This document shows, one piece after another, positions 8,401-16,544 of a DNA stretch of 64,000 bases. Position numbers and translations under genes: made by a program. Location: contig NZ_BAAAPK010000001.1 of NCBI RefSeq assembly GCF_039531105.1, positions 2,170,001 to 2,234,000 on the forward strand. The letters run 5' to 3'. The stretch comes from Microbacterium lacus. Lineage in GTDB: Bacteria > Actinomycetota > Actinomycetes > Actinomycetales > Microbacteriaceae. Position 1 is the stretch's first letter. The number at the start of each line of letters is the position of its first letter. The notes below the pieces were generated by a model. The model saw nothing but the letters and a program-made list of their open reading frames with translations. It was not told the DNA's origin and did not search any database.

Positions 8401-9510
8401 TCAGTCGTCGTCTTTCCGCTTGCGCCAGCGGATGCCGGCCGAGATGAACCCGTCGAGGTCGCCGTCGAACACCACGGCGGGGTTGCCGACCTCGTGCCCG
8501 GTGCGGAGGTCCTTCACGAGCTGCTGTCCGTAGAGGAAGTACGAGCGCATCTGATCGCCCCAGCTCGCGGTGATCGTGCCGGCGAGCTCTTTCTTCGTCG
8601 CCGCCTCCTCCTCGCGCTTGAGCAGCAGGAGGCGGGTCTGGAGCACGCGCATCGCGGCCGCACGGTTCTGGATCTGCGACTTCTCGTTCTGCATCGAGAC
8701 GACGAGTCCGGTCGGCAGGTGCGTGATGCGCACCGCGGAGTCTGTCGTGTTGACGGACTGCCCGCCGGGGCCCGACGAGCGGAAGACGTCCACGCGGATG
8801 TCGCCGTCCGGAACATCGACCTCGACGGCCTCCTCCATCACCGGGATGACCTCGACCGCCGCGAAGCTCGTCTGCCGCTTGTCGGCCGAGCCGAACGGGC
8901 TGATGCGCGCGAGACGGTGGGTCCCGGCTTCGACGGAGAGCGTGCCGTACGCGTAGGGCGCGTCGACTTCGAACGTCGCCGACTTGATGCCCGCGCCCTC
9001 GGCGTAGGAGGTGTCCATGACCTTGACGGGGTACTTGTGCCGCTCGGCCCAGCGCAGGTACATGCGCATGAGCATCTCGGCGAAGTCGGTCGCGTCGTCG
9101 CCGCCCGCGCCGGAGCGGATCGTGACGACCGCCGACCGCGCGTCGTACTCGCCGTCGAGCAGGGTCTGCACCTCGAGCTGGCCGACGATGTCCTCGAGCT
9201 CGGCGATCTCGTGCCGGGCCTCTTCGGCGGAGTCCTCGTCGTCCATCTCGTTCGCGAGCTCGACGAGCACCTCGAGGTCGTCCAGGCGCCGCTCGACATC
9301 GGTGACCCGCTTGAGCTCGGCCTGCCGGTGACTCAGTGCACTCGTGACCTTCTGCGCCTTCTCGACGTCGTCCCAGAGGTCCGGCGCACCGGCCTCGTCG
9401 CTCAGGCGCGCGATCTCGGCCTCGAGAGCGGGGACGTCGACCACCGCCTTGATGTCGGCGAACGTGGCGCGCAGCGCCTGGATGTCGGCGGAAGGATCGA
9501 AGTCGAGCAT
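8401..9510 (-). CDS. prfB: Peptide chain release factor 2
   Basis: Recognises UGA and UAA and triggers peptide release. The 369-residue protein has the coiled N-terminal domain, then the recognition tripeptide SPF at 204-206 in [11 protein letters not shown], and the catalytic GGQ at 249-251 in [11 protein letters not shown]. The reading frame is continuous from ATG 9510 with no internal UGA at the usual frameshift site near codon 26, so the autoregulatory +1 frameshift of many other bacteria is absent. A TAGTCT -10 at 9524-9519 lies 8 nt before the ATG, suggesting a leaderless transcript. Heads the prfB-ftsE-ftsX-smpB series. Confidence 0.97.
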   Translation of the reverse strand: MLDFDPSADIQALRATFADIKAVVDVPALEAEIARLSDEAGAPDLWDDVEKAQKVTSALSHRQAELKRVTDVERRLDDLEVLVELANEMDDEDSAEEARHEIAELEDIVGQLEVQTLLDGEYDARSAVVTIRSGAGGDDATDFAEMLMRMYLRWAERHKYPVKVMDTSYAEGAGIKSATFEVDAPYAYGTLSVEAGTHRLARISPFGSADKRQTSFAAVEVIPVMEEAVEVDVPDGDIRVDVFRSSGPGGQSVNTTDSAVRITHLPTGLVVSMQNEKSQIQNRAAAMRVLQTRLLLLKREEEAATKKELAGTITASWGDQMRSYFLYGQQLVKDLRTGHEVGNPAVVFDGDLDGFISAGIRWRKRKDDD

Positions 9511-9518
9511 GACAGTCC

Positions 9519-9528
9519 AGACTAACGT
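9519..9528. promoter_or_regulatory. Overlapping divergent -10 boxes for prfB and the MFS gene
   Basis: On the minus strand TAGTCT (9524-9519) is 8 nt from the prfB ATG. On the plus strand TAACGT (9523-9528) is 7 nt from GTG 9536. The two boxes share the TA at 9523-9524, so polymerase cannot occupy both at once. Confidence 0.5.
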
Positions 9529-9535
9529 GGATGCG

Positions 9536-10795
9536 GTGACCGACCGCGCCGCATCCGTCCTGTGGCGGTTCGGCCCGATGATCTACGGCCCGACGATCCT
9601 CTTCGCGCTCGGCGAGGGTGCGATCATCCCGCTGATCCCGATCATCGCGGCGCGTCTCGGCGCCGATGTCGCCCTCGCTGCGCTCGTGGCGTCGGCTCTC
9701 GTGGTCGGGCAGCTCGTCGGCAACATCCCGGCGGGCTGGGCGGTCGCGCACGTCGGCGAACGCATGACGATGGCGACCGCGGGGATGCTGTCGCTCGTCG
9801 GAGTGCTCGGAATGGTGTTCGCTCCGGTCCTGGGTGTCTTCGCCGCCTCCGTCTTCCTCATCGGGTTCTGCGCCGCCGGGTTCGGCCTCGCGCGGCACTC
9901 GTTCATGACGACCCGGGTCCCACTCGCGTTCCGCGCGCGGGCGCTGTCGCTGCTCGGCGGCACCTTTCGGCTGGGCATGTTCGTGGGTCCGTTCATCGCG
10001 GCGGGACTCCTGGCGGTCTTCGGCGACGAGCACGCCGCGATCTGGTTCTTCGGCGTGTGCCTGGTCGCCACCGTGCTGCTGGTGCTCCTCGGACCCGACC
10101 CGGAGAAGCAACTGCAAACGTCGGACGAGGGACCGGGCGTCGCCGAGGACACCGGCGAGGCCGTGACCGGATCGATCCCGACGTCGGAGCGCGCGGGGGT
10201 GTTCCGGACGATGTGGCGGTTCCGCCGCGTGCTCGTCCGGCTGGGTCTGGCCGCGGCCTCTCTGTCGGCGGTGCGCTCGGCGCGCCAGGTGGTCTTGCCG
10301 ATCTGGGGCCTGTCGATCGGGCTGGACGCGCAGACGATCGCCCTCGTCGTCGGCATCTCGGGCGCGATCGACTTCGCCCTGTTCTACGCGAGCGGGCAGG
10401 TCATGGACAGATTCGGCCGGCTCTGGGCGGCTCTTCCCGCGATGCTGCTGATGGGTGCGGGATTCCTGGCACTCTCGTTCACGCACGACCTGGACTCCGC
10501 GGCCATGTGGTTCGCGATGTTCGCCGCCGTGCTCGGTGTGGGCAACGGCCTTTCCAGCGGCATCCTCCTCACACTCGGTGCCGACGTCGCCCCCCGCGCC
10601 GATCCGGCGCCGTTCCTCGGGTCGTGGCGCACCCTCACGGATGCCGGCGGTGCCGTCGCGCCACTGGCCGTCTCGGCGATCGCGGCGGCCTCGTCGCTCG
10701 GTCTCGCGACGGGCGCGATCGGTGTCGTGGCGCTCCTCGGCGCGGTCGCGTTCGCGCGCTGGGTGCCGATGTTCGTCCCGAAGAGCGCATCATGA
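9536..10795 (+). CDS. MFS transporter, 12 helices
   Basis: A 419-residue major facilitator protein with about 12 hydrophobic segments and a polar central loop near residues 190-225 ([20 protein letters not shown]). The region [19 protein letters not shown] after helix 2 corresponds to the MFS A-motif position. GTG 9536 is chosen because TAACGT ends 7 nt before it; ATG 9509 and GTG 9527 are also in frame, but the first would overlap the divergent prfB start. The stop overlaps the start of the next small gene in ATGA. Substrate unknown; efflux is likely from general resemblance. Confidence 0.85.
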   Translation: MTDRAASVLWRFGPMIYGPTILFALGEGAIIPLIPIIAARLGADVALAALVASALVVGQLVGNIPAGWAVAHVGERMTMATAGMLSLVGVLGMVFAPVLGVFAASVFLIGFCAAGFGLARHSFMTTRVPLAFRARALSLLGGTFRLGMFVGPFIAAGLLAVFGDEHAAIWFFGVCLVATVLLVLLGPDPEKQLQTSDEGPGVAEDTGEAVTGSIPTSERAGVFRTMWRFRRVLVRLGLAAASLSAVRSARQVVLPIWGLSIGLDAQTIALVVGISGAIDFALFYASGQVMDRFGRLWAALPAMLLMGAGFLALSFTHDLDSAAMWFAMFAAVLGVGNGLSSGILLTLGADVAPRADPAPFLGSWRTLTDAGGAVAPLAVSAIAAASSLGLATGAIGVVALLGAVAFARWVPMFVPKSAS

Positions 10796-11139
10796 CGGTC
10801 GTCTTCTGTCGGAGTCGCAGGGGCGGCCGGCGTTGCACGCGCGAGCTCGACCACCGGGGACTGCATCGTCACCGGACGATCATGTGGGCGGATGCCGGAG
10901 CCGACGATCCGCGGTGCACCGGGTCCGGGGCGCCGGGCGCGCCCGCCGAGCTCCTATCGAACGGGTTCCCCGCGGGGCGTGCGCTCTGCCCGGTATGCCT
11001 GCGGTTCATCCCCCTCGTCGGGGCGCGGTTCCTGGATGAGCATGACACCGCGGGAGCGGCATCCGCTCAGGAGAGCCTCGACCGCGCTGACTGGTTCAAC
11101 ACGCACGGATGGAGCGAGGGACCCACCGGGCAGCAGTAA
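10792..11139 (+). CDS. Small cysteine-containing hypothetical protein, 115 aa
   Basis: Starts at ATG 10792 overlapping the stop of the MFS gene (ATGA), so it is probably translated by coupling. Cysteines occur at the start (FCRSRRGGRRCTREL), in the middle (DPRCTG) and as a CPVC knuckle (ALCPVCLRF). With nearby histidines (DHRGLHRHR) this looks like a small metal-binding protein, though I recognise no family. Codon third positions are G/C-rich like the neighbours, supporting real coding. The short gap to the next membrane protein gene suggests cotranscription. Function unknown. Confidence 0.55.
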   Translation: MTVVFCRSRRGGRRCTRELDHRGLHRHRTIMWADAGADDPRCTGSGAPGAPAELLSNGFPAGRALCPVCLRFIPLVGARFLDEHDTAGAASAQESLDRADWFNTHGWSEGPTGQQ

Positions 11140-11148
11140 CGTGAGGAC

Positions 11149-11514
11149 ATGCTGCTCGTCTTCCTGGGCTTGTACATCGTCCTGGCCGTCGGGAGTCTCG
11201 TGATGGGCGTGCGGAGCCGGTCGCGCCGAGCCCTCGTGTGCGGGCTGGTCGCACTCGGGTTCGCCGCCGCTTCCGCGCTCGTGAGTGCTGTCTATGCCGC
11301 GGGGGTGACGCACTGGACGGTCTCGGTGCTCGACCTGTTGCTCTCCCCCCTGCCGGAGTCGGTGCTGGAGCCGCAATCGGTCACGGAGACGGTGGCGGGG
11401 CTCGGTGTCCCGGTCATCGTGATGTCGACGGTCGAACTCGTCGTAGCGATCGCGCTGTGGGCGGTGCCGGTGACCGGCATCGTCGCGGCGAGCAGAACCG
11501 GATCGCGCGCCTGA
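11149..11514 (+). CDS. Small integral membrane protein, 121 aa
   Basis: Three hydrophobic segments: residues 1-20 (MLLVFLGLYIVLAVGSLV), 28-52 and 88-113, with a short extracytoplasmic section between. No family recognised. ATG 11149 has both a GAGGA Shine-Dalgarno and a TAACGT box (11137-11142) 6 nt upstream; the latter overlaps the stop codon of the preceding gene, so the gene may be both coupled and independently started. It converges on the Tad operon, whose last gene ends 10 bp away. Confidence 0.7.
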   Translation: MLLVFLGLYIVLAVGSLVMGVRSRSRRALVCGLVALGFAAASALVSAVYAAGVTHWTVSVLDLLLSPLPESVLEPQSVTETVAGLGVPVIVMSTVELVVAIALWAVPVTGIVAASRTGSRA

Positions 11515-11523
11515 GCCGCGCGA

Positions 11524-11961
11524 TCACCGCAGAGCGGTGCGGCTCGTCGCCGTCGCGCTGAGCGCGACACCGTCGGGGACGAACAGCGCGACCAGCGGTG
11601 GACGCCATGTGTCCGCGACCCGCACACGGGCCGACACGCCGTCGGGGGTGCCCGCCTCGATCACCGTCGCCCCGTCCCCCACCTCGGCGACGATCGCCTC
11701 AGCCTGATCCCGGACGCCGTCATCGGAGAGCACCGCCCGAGGCTCGCCGCCGTCGACCACGAGTGTGAAGCCGTCCGCACCCGCCAGTGCGGCGGCGTCG
11801 GCGAGCGCATCGAGTCGCTTCTGGGCGAGGTACAGGCTCGTCGCGTCGATGCACACGAGGATGACCGCGATCGCGAGCAGCGCGTACCCGAGCGTCAGGA
11901 GCAGGATGCTGCCCTCATCATCCGGGCGCCCCCGCCGGTGATCCTCGCGCCACCGCATCAT
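11524..11961 (-). CDS. Rv3654c-like TadE/TadG-type pseudopilin
   Basis: Last gene of the Tad-like operon. Of its 145 residues, 1-15 are basic and acidic (MMRWREDHRRGRPDDEG), then a membrane segment SILLLTLGYALLAIAVILV. The following SLYLAQKRLDALADAAALAGADG is the signature of the N-terminal region of TadG/Rv3654c-like minor pilins. The C-terminal half is a small extracytoplasmic domain. The ATG overlaps the upstream TadE stop as ATGA. Expected to be an assembly or tip component of the pilus-like structure. Confidence 0.8.
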   Translation of the reverse strand: MMRWREDHRRGRPDDEGSILLLTLGYALLAIAVILVCIDATSLYLAQKRLDALADAAALAGADGFTLVVDGGEPRAVLSDDGVRDQAEAIVAEVGDGATVIEAGTPDGVSARVRVADTWRPPLVALFVPDGVALSATATSRTALR

Positions 11962-12431
11962 CCGGACCCCCAGAACCGCGAGATCTTCTGCGCCGCCGAG
12001 GCTTCGACCGGGATGCTGGCGAGTCGGTCGAGTCCGAGCACGGGAGGGACGAGCGGAAGAGCGACCCTGGTCTGGACGGTCACCACCAGAGTGGCGCCGG
12101 CTGCGGGGCACGTCGCGCCGGCGGGTCGGCACGCGAAGGAGACGCCGACGGATCCCGGATCGAGGTCGTATTCCTCGATGACGGACTGCAGGATCCGATC
12201 TGCGCTTCGCCGCGCGGCATCCGCGTTCTCAGCTGTCGACAGCGCTCGCGCGATGTGCCGCGCACCCGCTTCCGCCCCGAGAGACTGCCCCTGGATGAGA
12301 CCCAGCGCGACGACGAGGTAGACCAACGGGACGAGCAGGAGCAGGCCGACGACGATGAACTCGAGTGCCGCCGACCCGCCATCGTCGGTCTCGTCGTCGA
12401 TGCGATCAGTCCAGTGACTCGATCGGCGCAT
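11958..12431 (-). CDS. TadE-like minor pilin
   Basis: 157 residues: a polar head (MRRSSHWTDRIDDETDDGG), then the TadE signature SAALEFIVVGLLLLVPLVYLV, in which a Glu follows the cleavage-site region of the class III prepilin-like signal. A periplasm-equivalent domain with two cysteines (FACRPAGATCPAAG) follows, likely a disulfide. The start overlaps the previous TadE-like gene by 26 bp and the end overlaps the next gene in ATGA, so translation of all three is coupled. Confidence 0.82.
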   Translation of the reverse strand: MRRSSHWTDRIDDETDDGGSAALEFIVVGLLLLVPLVYLVVALGLIQGQSLGAEAGARHIARALSTAENADAARRSADRILQSVIEEYDLDPGSVGVSFACRPAGATCPAAGATLVVTVQTRVALPLVPPVLGLDRLASIPVEASAAQKISRFWGSG

Positions 12432-12816
12432 GAGCGGTCACCTCCAGGAGCCGCGGCAGACCGAGCAGACCGACGAGCGGCAGAGTGGCACTCACGCGCA
12501 CCTCGACCGCAGCGTGTCCGAGAGCGTCCGTCTCGCGCGCCCGGACATCGGCGGCGTACTCCGCGCCGACGGTGCGCTCCACGATCGCCCGTGTGCGCGC
12601 GACACCGTCGCCGAGCGTCGCATCCGCCAGCGCGGCCTCGTGCGCACCCTCCACCGCGGCATCGTGCACGACATTGCGGACGTACACCGTGAGCCCGAAT
12701 TGCAGGACGCCGAGCGTGAGAAGCGTCAGGAGGGTCCCCACGAGGACGAACTCGACGGGGCTGGATCCTGTCTCGTCGCCGAGCGTGTCGCGCAGACGGC
12801 GAAGGATGCCGCGCAC
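12406..12816 (-). CDS. TadE-like minor pilin
   Basis: 136 residues with head MRGILRRLRDTLGDETG, then SSPVEFVLVGTLLTLLTLGVLQFGL, the TadE-type membrane segment with the conserved Glu five residues into it. An extracytoplasmic domain beginning VRNVVHDAAVEGAHEAAL follows. It lies 3 bp after the pilin-like gene and overlaps the following TadE-like gene. Together these form the minor-pilin set of the locus. Confidence 0.82.
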   Translation of the reverse strand: MRGILRRLRDTLGDETGSSPVEFVLVGTLLTLLTLGVLQFGLTVYVRNVVHDAAVEGAHEAALADATLGDGVARTRAIVERTVGAEYAADVRARETDALGHAAVEVRVSATLPLVGLLGLPRLLEVTAHAPIESLD

Positions 12817-12819
12817 GGG

Positions 12820-13029
12820 TCAGAGGCCGGAGACCCGGGAGATCGCCTGCTCGAACAACCCGGCGAGCGCGGGACCTGCGAGCGCCCAGATCACGACGAC
12901 CAACCCTGCGGTCATGAGGGTGATCAGCACCCAGCCCGGGACGTCGCCGCGCTCGTCGTCGTGCGCGTCGCGCCAGAGCCGGGCGATCGTACGCGGGATC
13001 TCCAGTCGACCGAAGGCGTTTCGGATCAT
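12820..13029 (-). CDS. DUF4244 / Flp pilin-like peptide
   Basis: A 69-residue peptide with an N-terminal polar part, then DDERGDVPGWVLITLMTAGLV as a single hydrophobic helix and a short C-terminus. This is the DUF4244 architecture that occupies the major-pilin position in actinobacterial Tad loci. The segment before the helix (ERGDVPG) would be the prepilin-peptidase site; no such peptidase gene is in the window. ATG 13029 has AAGGAG upstream (GGCGGAAGGAGAACCCC), a strong ribosome site, as expected for an abundant product. Confidence 0.8.
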   Translation of the reverse strand: MIRNAFGRLEIPRTIARLWRDAHDDERGDVPGWVLITLMTAGLVVVIWALAGPALAGLFEQAISRVSGL

Positions 13030-13048
13030 GGGGTTCTCCTTCCGGCGG

Positions 13049-13981
13049 TCAGCCGATTCCGAGTCGAAGCATGAAGATCCCCGGGAAGACGGCGAACAGC
13101 ACGCTCAGGGGCAGGATGAGGAAGACGAGCGGTACGAGCATGTAGATCTCCTTCCGCCCGGCACGTTCGATGAGGCCGCGCTTGGCCTCTTCGCGCGCGT
13201 CGAGCGCCTGGGAGTGCAGCACCTGCGCGAGAGGTGCCCCGCGGTCGATCGCCGCGACGAGTTGATCGATGCTCCGCGAGACCGCCGGGATGTCCAGACG
13301 TCGCGATACGCGCCCCAGTGCTTCCGGGAGAGACGACCCGGTTCCGACGGCGAGGACCACCCCGCGCAGCTCGCCCGTGAACTCCCCGGCGCCGACGGTG
13401 CTCACCCGGCGGAGCGAATCGAGGATGCCTTCGCCCGCCGACAGACACAGCGCGAGGAACTCCAGCACGGTCGGCAGCTCCTCCTGGATCCGGGTGACGC
13501 GCCCGCGGGCCGCCCGCGAGAGGCCTGCGTCGCACAGCACCGCAGCGATCGCCGCGGCGGTCGGCGGAACGAGCACCGACGCACCGGTCGCACGGCCTGT
13601 GAGGACGAGCACGACCACCAGGACCCCACCTGCGGCCAAGCCGCCGACGGCCCACGCCAGCTGCCGACCACGGAAGGTCGCGGCATCCATCGCCCATCCC
13701 GCCTGCTGCAGACGACGCTCGATCGCCGCGGACCCGCCCATCATGCGGCCGAGTCGGCTCTGGAGCGCACCCCACATCTCAGCGAACGTCGTCCCCGGCA
13801 GGTTCGTCGGGAGACTCGTTCCGCGCGGATCCGTGACGTCGCGGATGTACGGCGCGATGCGGCGCGCGAGCGAGGGCGCACCCCAGCGCGGGGCGAGCGA
13901 GACCAGAAGGCACACGCCCAGTCCGAACGAGGCGCCCAGCACGACGGCGAGTGCGACATCCGTCGCACCGAGAGCGGTCAT
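13049..13981 (-). CDS. TadC-like type II secretion F family protein
   Basis: 310-residue inner-membrane platform protein. Hydrophobic segments lie at about 5-25, 105-150 and the extreme C-terminus (VPLVFLILPLSVLFAVFPGIF). The cytoplasmic T2SSF domain spans about 165-290, with RIQEELPTVLEFLALCLSAGE. ATG 13981 overlaps the TadB stop (ATGA), so the two platform proteins are coupled. It works with TadB and the TadA ATPase to extrude pilin subunits. The pilin-like gene follows 20 bp later. Confidence 0.88.
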   Translation of the reverse strand: MTALGATDVALAVVLGASFGLGVCLLVSLAPRWGAPSLARRIAPYIRDVTDPRGTSLPTNLPGTTFAEMWGALQSRLGRMMGGSAAIERRLQQAGWAMDAATFRGRQLAWAVGGLAAGGVLVVVLVLTGRATGASVLVPPTAAAIAAVLCDAGLSRAARGRVTRIQEELPTVLEFLALCLSAGEGILDSLRRVSTVGAGEFTGELRGVVLAVGTGSSLPEALGRVSRRLDIPAVSRSIDQLVAAIDRGAPLAQVLHSQALDAREEAKRGLIERAGRKEIYMLVPLVFLILPLSVLFAVFPGIFMLRLGIG

Positions 13982-14835
13982 CCGAACCACCTCCGCGGCT
14001 CGGGAAGCCGACCGATGCGGAGCATGACGCGGAACGCGACGAAGGAGACCGCCGCACCGGTCAGGATCAGTACGACGCCCTCCGGGCTGCTGTAGGCGCG
14101 CGAGGCCTCCGGTCTCATCGCGAGCAGGAGGAGGATGACCCACGGTGCGGCGACCCCGAGGACGGCGGCGCCGCGGATCCAGGACTGTCGCGCCTCGACT
14201 TCGGCCCGAAGGGAGGCGTCGGCGCGGACCGAGGCGGCGAGCGCCCGCAGCACCGGCGTGAGCTCCGTGCCGCCGACCTGTCGCGCCATCCGCAACGTCT
14301 CGACGATCCGGTCCCCCACCGGATCGGACAACGCGACCTTCAGTCGCTGAGCACTCGAATCGAAGTGACCCGACGCGGCGATGTCGCGCGCGAACGCGGC
14401 GAACGGCGGGCGGAGCGGCGCCGGAGCCGATGCCGCGAGACTCGCGACCGCATCGGGAAGCGACATGCCCGCACGCACGGAGGCGATCAGCAGATCGCAG
14501 ACGTCGGGCCACAGCGCGCGGCGGGAACGGATGAGGCGGGACCGGCGGGCGCGCAGCGCGCCGAACGGGGCCAGGACACCGGCAACCGCCGCGACCACGA
14601 CGAGCGCCGGCACCTGCGTGAGCAGCCACGCGAGGGAGGCGAGCAGGACGGCGACGCCGACGGAGGCCGCGATGACGCCCGCGGGAGGAACCCGGCCGAG
14701 GCCCGCCGACTCGAGAAGTCGGGTGAGCGCGCCGGTCGCGGCGCGCGGAGCACGGCGCTCGTGCGCCGGCCAGACCCACGGGGAGATCAGGAGCAGGATC
14801 CCGGCCGCCAGGACCGCGCCCCAGACGATGCTCAT
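13978..14835 (-). CDS. TadB-like type II secretion F family protein
   Basis: 285 residues. N-terminal membrane segment (SIVWGAVLAAGILLLISPWVW), a second hydrophobic pair near 60-95, the T2SSF domain at about 100-230 (DVCDLLIASVRAGMSLPDAV) and C-terminal helices ending in MLRIGRLPEPRRWFG. Forms the membrane platform with the TadC-like protein. Starts at ATG 14835 in a 4-nt overlap with tadA. It is shorter than full TadB proteins, as usual in this actinobacterial group. Confidence 0.88.
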   Translation of the reverse strand: MSIVWGAVLAAGILLLISPWVWPAHERRAPRAATGALTRLLESAGLGRVPPAGVIAASVGVAVLLASLAWLLTQVPALVVVAAVAGVLAPFGALRARRSRLIRSRRALWPDVCDLLIASVRAGMSLPDAVASLAASAPAPLRPPFAAFARDIAASGHFDSSAQRLKVALSDPVGDRIVETLRMARQVGGTELTPVLRALAASVRADASLRAEVEARQSWIRGAAVLGVAAPWVILLLLAMRPEASRAYSSPEGVVLILTGAAVSFVAFRVMLRIGRLPEPRRWFG

Positions 14836-15989
14836 GGGGTGTCCGCCCGATAGAGCGTCCGTGCCTGGATCGTGGATCCGGTCACGTCGGTCGGCGTCAC
14901 GATCTCGACCACGCGACGCCGCCCGGTCGCATCGCGCTCGCAGTGCGCGACGAGATCCACGGACGCGGCGACCGCGGGAAGGACGAAGCCGGCATCGATG
15001 TTGCGGCCGGCGAGCAGCGGCAGCGCCGCGAGCTTGGCGAGCGCCTCGCGGGCCGAATTCGCGTGGATCGTCGCGGCGCCCGGGACGCCGGTGTTCAGCG
15101 CGAGCAGGAGGTCCAGCGCCTCCGCGTCGCGGACCTCGCCGACCACGAGTCGGTCCGGCCTCATGCGCAATGCTTCCTTCACGAGCCGGCGGAGCGAGAC
15201 CTCCCCGGTGCCCTCCAGACTCGGCTGACGACCCTGGAGGCTGACGAGGTCGGGCGCGTCCACCGCGAGTTCGAACGTCTCCTCCACCGTGATGACCCGA
15301 TGCTCGGGCGGGCACGCGGCGATCAGAGCCGCCAGCAGCGTGGTCTTCCCCGCGTGAGTGGCTCCCGAGACGAGGACGCTGCGTCCCGCGCACATCGCCT
15401 CCGACAGGATCCCCGCCGCCGACGGCGCGATCGAGCCCGCATGCACGAGGCGTCCGAGATCGCGGAACGCAGGAAGGAACTTCCTGATGTTCACCGACCA
15501 GTGCCGGCGCGTGATGTCCGGGATGACGACGTGCAACCGGCTCCCGTCGGGCATCGACGCGTCCACGAAGGGCTGACTCAGATCCACCCGCCGACCGGTC
15601 GCGTGCAGCATCCGCTCCACGAGATCGCGCACCGCGGAGTCGGTCAGGTTCAGCGGGACGCGCTCGGCGACGCCTGCTCGGGCGATGAAGATCCGGTCGG
15701 GTGCGTTGATCCACAGCTCTTCGACCGTCGGGTCGTCGAGGTAGGGCTGCAGCGGGCCGTATCCGGCGACGGCGGCGAGCACCTCGCGGACGCAAGCGCC
15801 CTCATCGTCGACCGGCGTGAGCCCGCGCGCCAGGGCGAAGTCGTTGTGCCGGCGCACTTCGGCGTGCACGATCCTCGTCGCCAGCTCCGGCTCGCGGGTG
15901 GGGTCCGTCCGCTCCGCACGGAGCCGCTCACGCACACGCTCCGCCACGACCGCCGCAGCGGAGGACGTGCCAGTGTACGCGAGAGTCAT
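14832..15989 (-). CDS. TadA-family secretion/pilus ATPase
   Basis: Hexameric traffic ATPase powering the Tad-like machine. 385 residues: N-terminal domain with YGPLQPYLDDPTVEELWIN (about 77-95), Walker A GATHAGKT at 209-216, and Walker B RLVVGEVRDAEALDLLLAL at about 280-298. Arg-rich links such as DRLVVGEVRD and the later GAATIHANS box are typical of TadA/VirB11. ATG 15989 is preferred to an in-frame start at 16016 because GAGGA lies 8 nt before it. First gene of a seven-gene coupled operon. I do not see the usual upstream TadZ/Ssd-like gene. Confidence 0.92.
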   Translation of the reverse strand: MTLAYTGTSSAAAVVAERVRERLRAERTDPTREPELATRIVHAEVRRHNDFALARGLTPVDDEGACVREVLAAVAGYGPLQPYLDDPTVEELWINAPDRIFIARAGVAERVPLNLTDSAVRDLVERMLHATGRRVDLSQPFVDASMPDGSRLHVVIPDITRRHWSVNIRKFLPAFRDLGRLVHAGSIAPSAAGILSEAMCAGRSVLVSGATHAGKTTLLAALIAACPPEHRVITVEETFELAVDAPDLVSLQGRQPSLEGTGEVSLRRLVKEALRMRPDRLVVGEVRDAEALDLLLALNTGVPGAATIHANSAREALAKLAALPLLAGRNIDAGFVLPAVAASVDLVAHCERDATGRRRVVEIVTPTDVTGSTIQARTLYRADTP

Positions 15990-16092
15990 CCGAGCATCCT
16001 CGCAATCCCCCGGCATCCGGTCTGGAAGTTATCCACAGGTGCGCGCGCGCCCGCCGCGAGGCAGGATGGGAGGACCGGTCGAGAGGATCCCC

Positions 16093-16305
16093 ATGTCGCG
16101 CACGAACACCGATGTCTCCCCCGCCGGACGGGTCGCGATGGGTCTTCTGGGTGTCGTGCAGTTCGCCCTCGCCGGTCTCGCCTTCTGGGACCTTTCCCAC
16201 CGTCGCGCAGACGAGGTGAGAGGACCGAAGCCCGCGTGGATCCCCGTGATCCTCATCAACTGGATCGGTCCGCTCGCCTACTTCTACGTGCACCGCAACC
16301 GCTGA
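16093..16305 (+). CDS. Small two-helix membrane protein, PLDc_N type
   Basis: 70 residues: short polar head (MSRTNTDVSPAGRV), helix MGLLGVVQFALAGLAFWDL, a loop RRADEVRGPKPAW, and a second helix IPVILINWIGPLAYFYVHRNR. The pattern K-x-x-W-x-x-x-[IL]-x-x-x-x-x-G-P-L-x-Y is that of PLDc_N (cardiolipin synthase N-terminal) peptides, which often occur alone in Actinobacteria. ATG 16093 has GAGAGGA upstream. Divergent from the Tad operon. Function unknown. Confidence 0.75.
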   Translation: MSRTNTDVSPAGRVAMGLLGVVQFALAGLAFWDLSHRRADEVRGPKPAWIPVILINWIGPLAYFYVHRNR

Positions 16306-16399
16306 TCCGCGCCATCGCATCCGCTGGCCGAGAAGCGACCGAGAGCGGGGGTCATCCCTACGGTGGGCGCGGACCCGCCCGGATAGACTGATCCGACCC

Positions 16400-16481
16400 G
16401 CGGGAGTGGTGAAATCGGCAGACACGCAGGATTTAGGTTCCTGTGCCTTCGGGCGTGTGGGTTCAAGTCCCACCTTCCGCA
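16400..16481 (+). tRNA. tRNA-Leu (UAG anticodon)
   Basis: Acceptor strands GCGGGAG (16400-16406) and CTTCCGC (16474-16480) pair with one G-U. The anticodon stem CAGGA/TCCTG holds loop TTTAGGT, giving UAG, which reads CUA. A type II variable arm with a TTCG-containing stem and the T-arm GGTTCAAGTCC identify a leucine tRNA. CCA is not encoded. A TAGACT -10 candidate lies at 16384-16389. Confidence 0.95.
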
Positions 16482-16544
16482 CGCGATCATCCGCACCCGC
16501 ACCGACGATATGACCGCCGACCGTGCCGACCGACGGGAAGACCC

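Noticed and set aside
9430..9510. Possible programmed +1 frameshift in prfB
   Set aside because: The frame is continuous through the usual site near codon 26 with no in-frame UGA and the N-terminal domain intact.
15928..16482. Minus-strand frame beginning MRKVGLEPTRPK
   Set aside because: Its N-terminus is antisense of tRNA-Leu, a frequent false gene, and the rest opposes the PLDc_N gene.
16443..16544. Longer DedA start giving MPSGVWVQVPPSARDH
   Set aside because: These codons are the 3' half of tRNA-Leu read as protein. TTG 16545 with its ribosome site is the better start.
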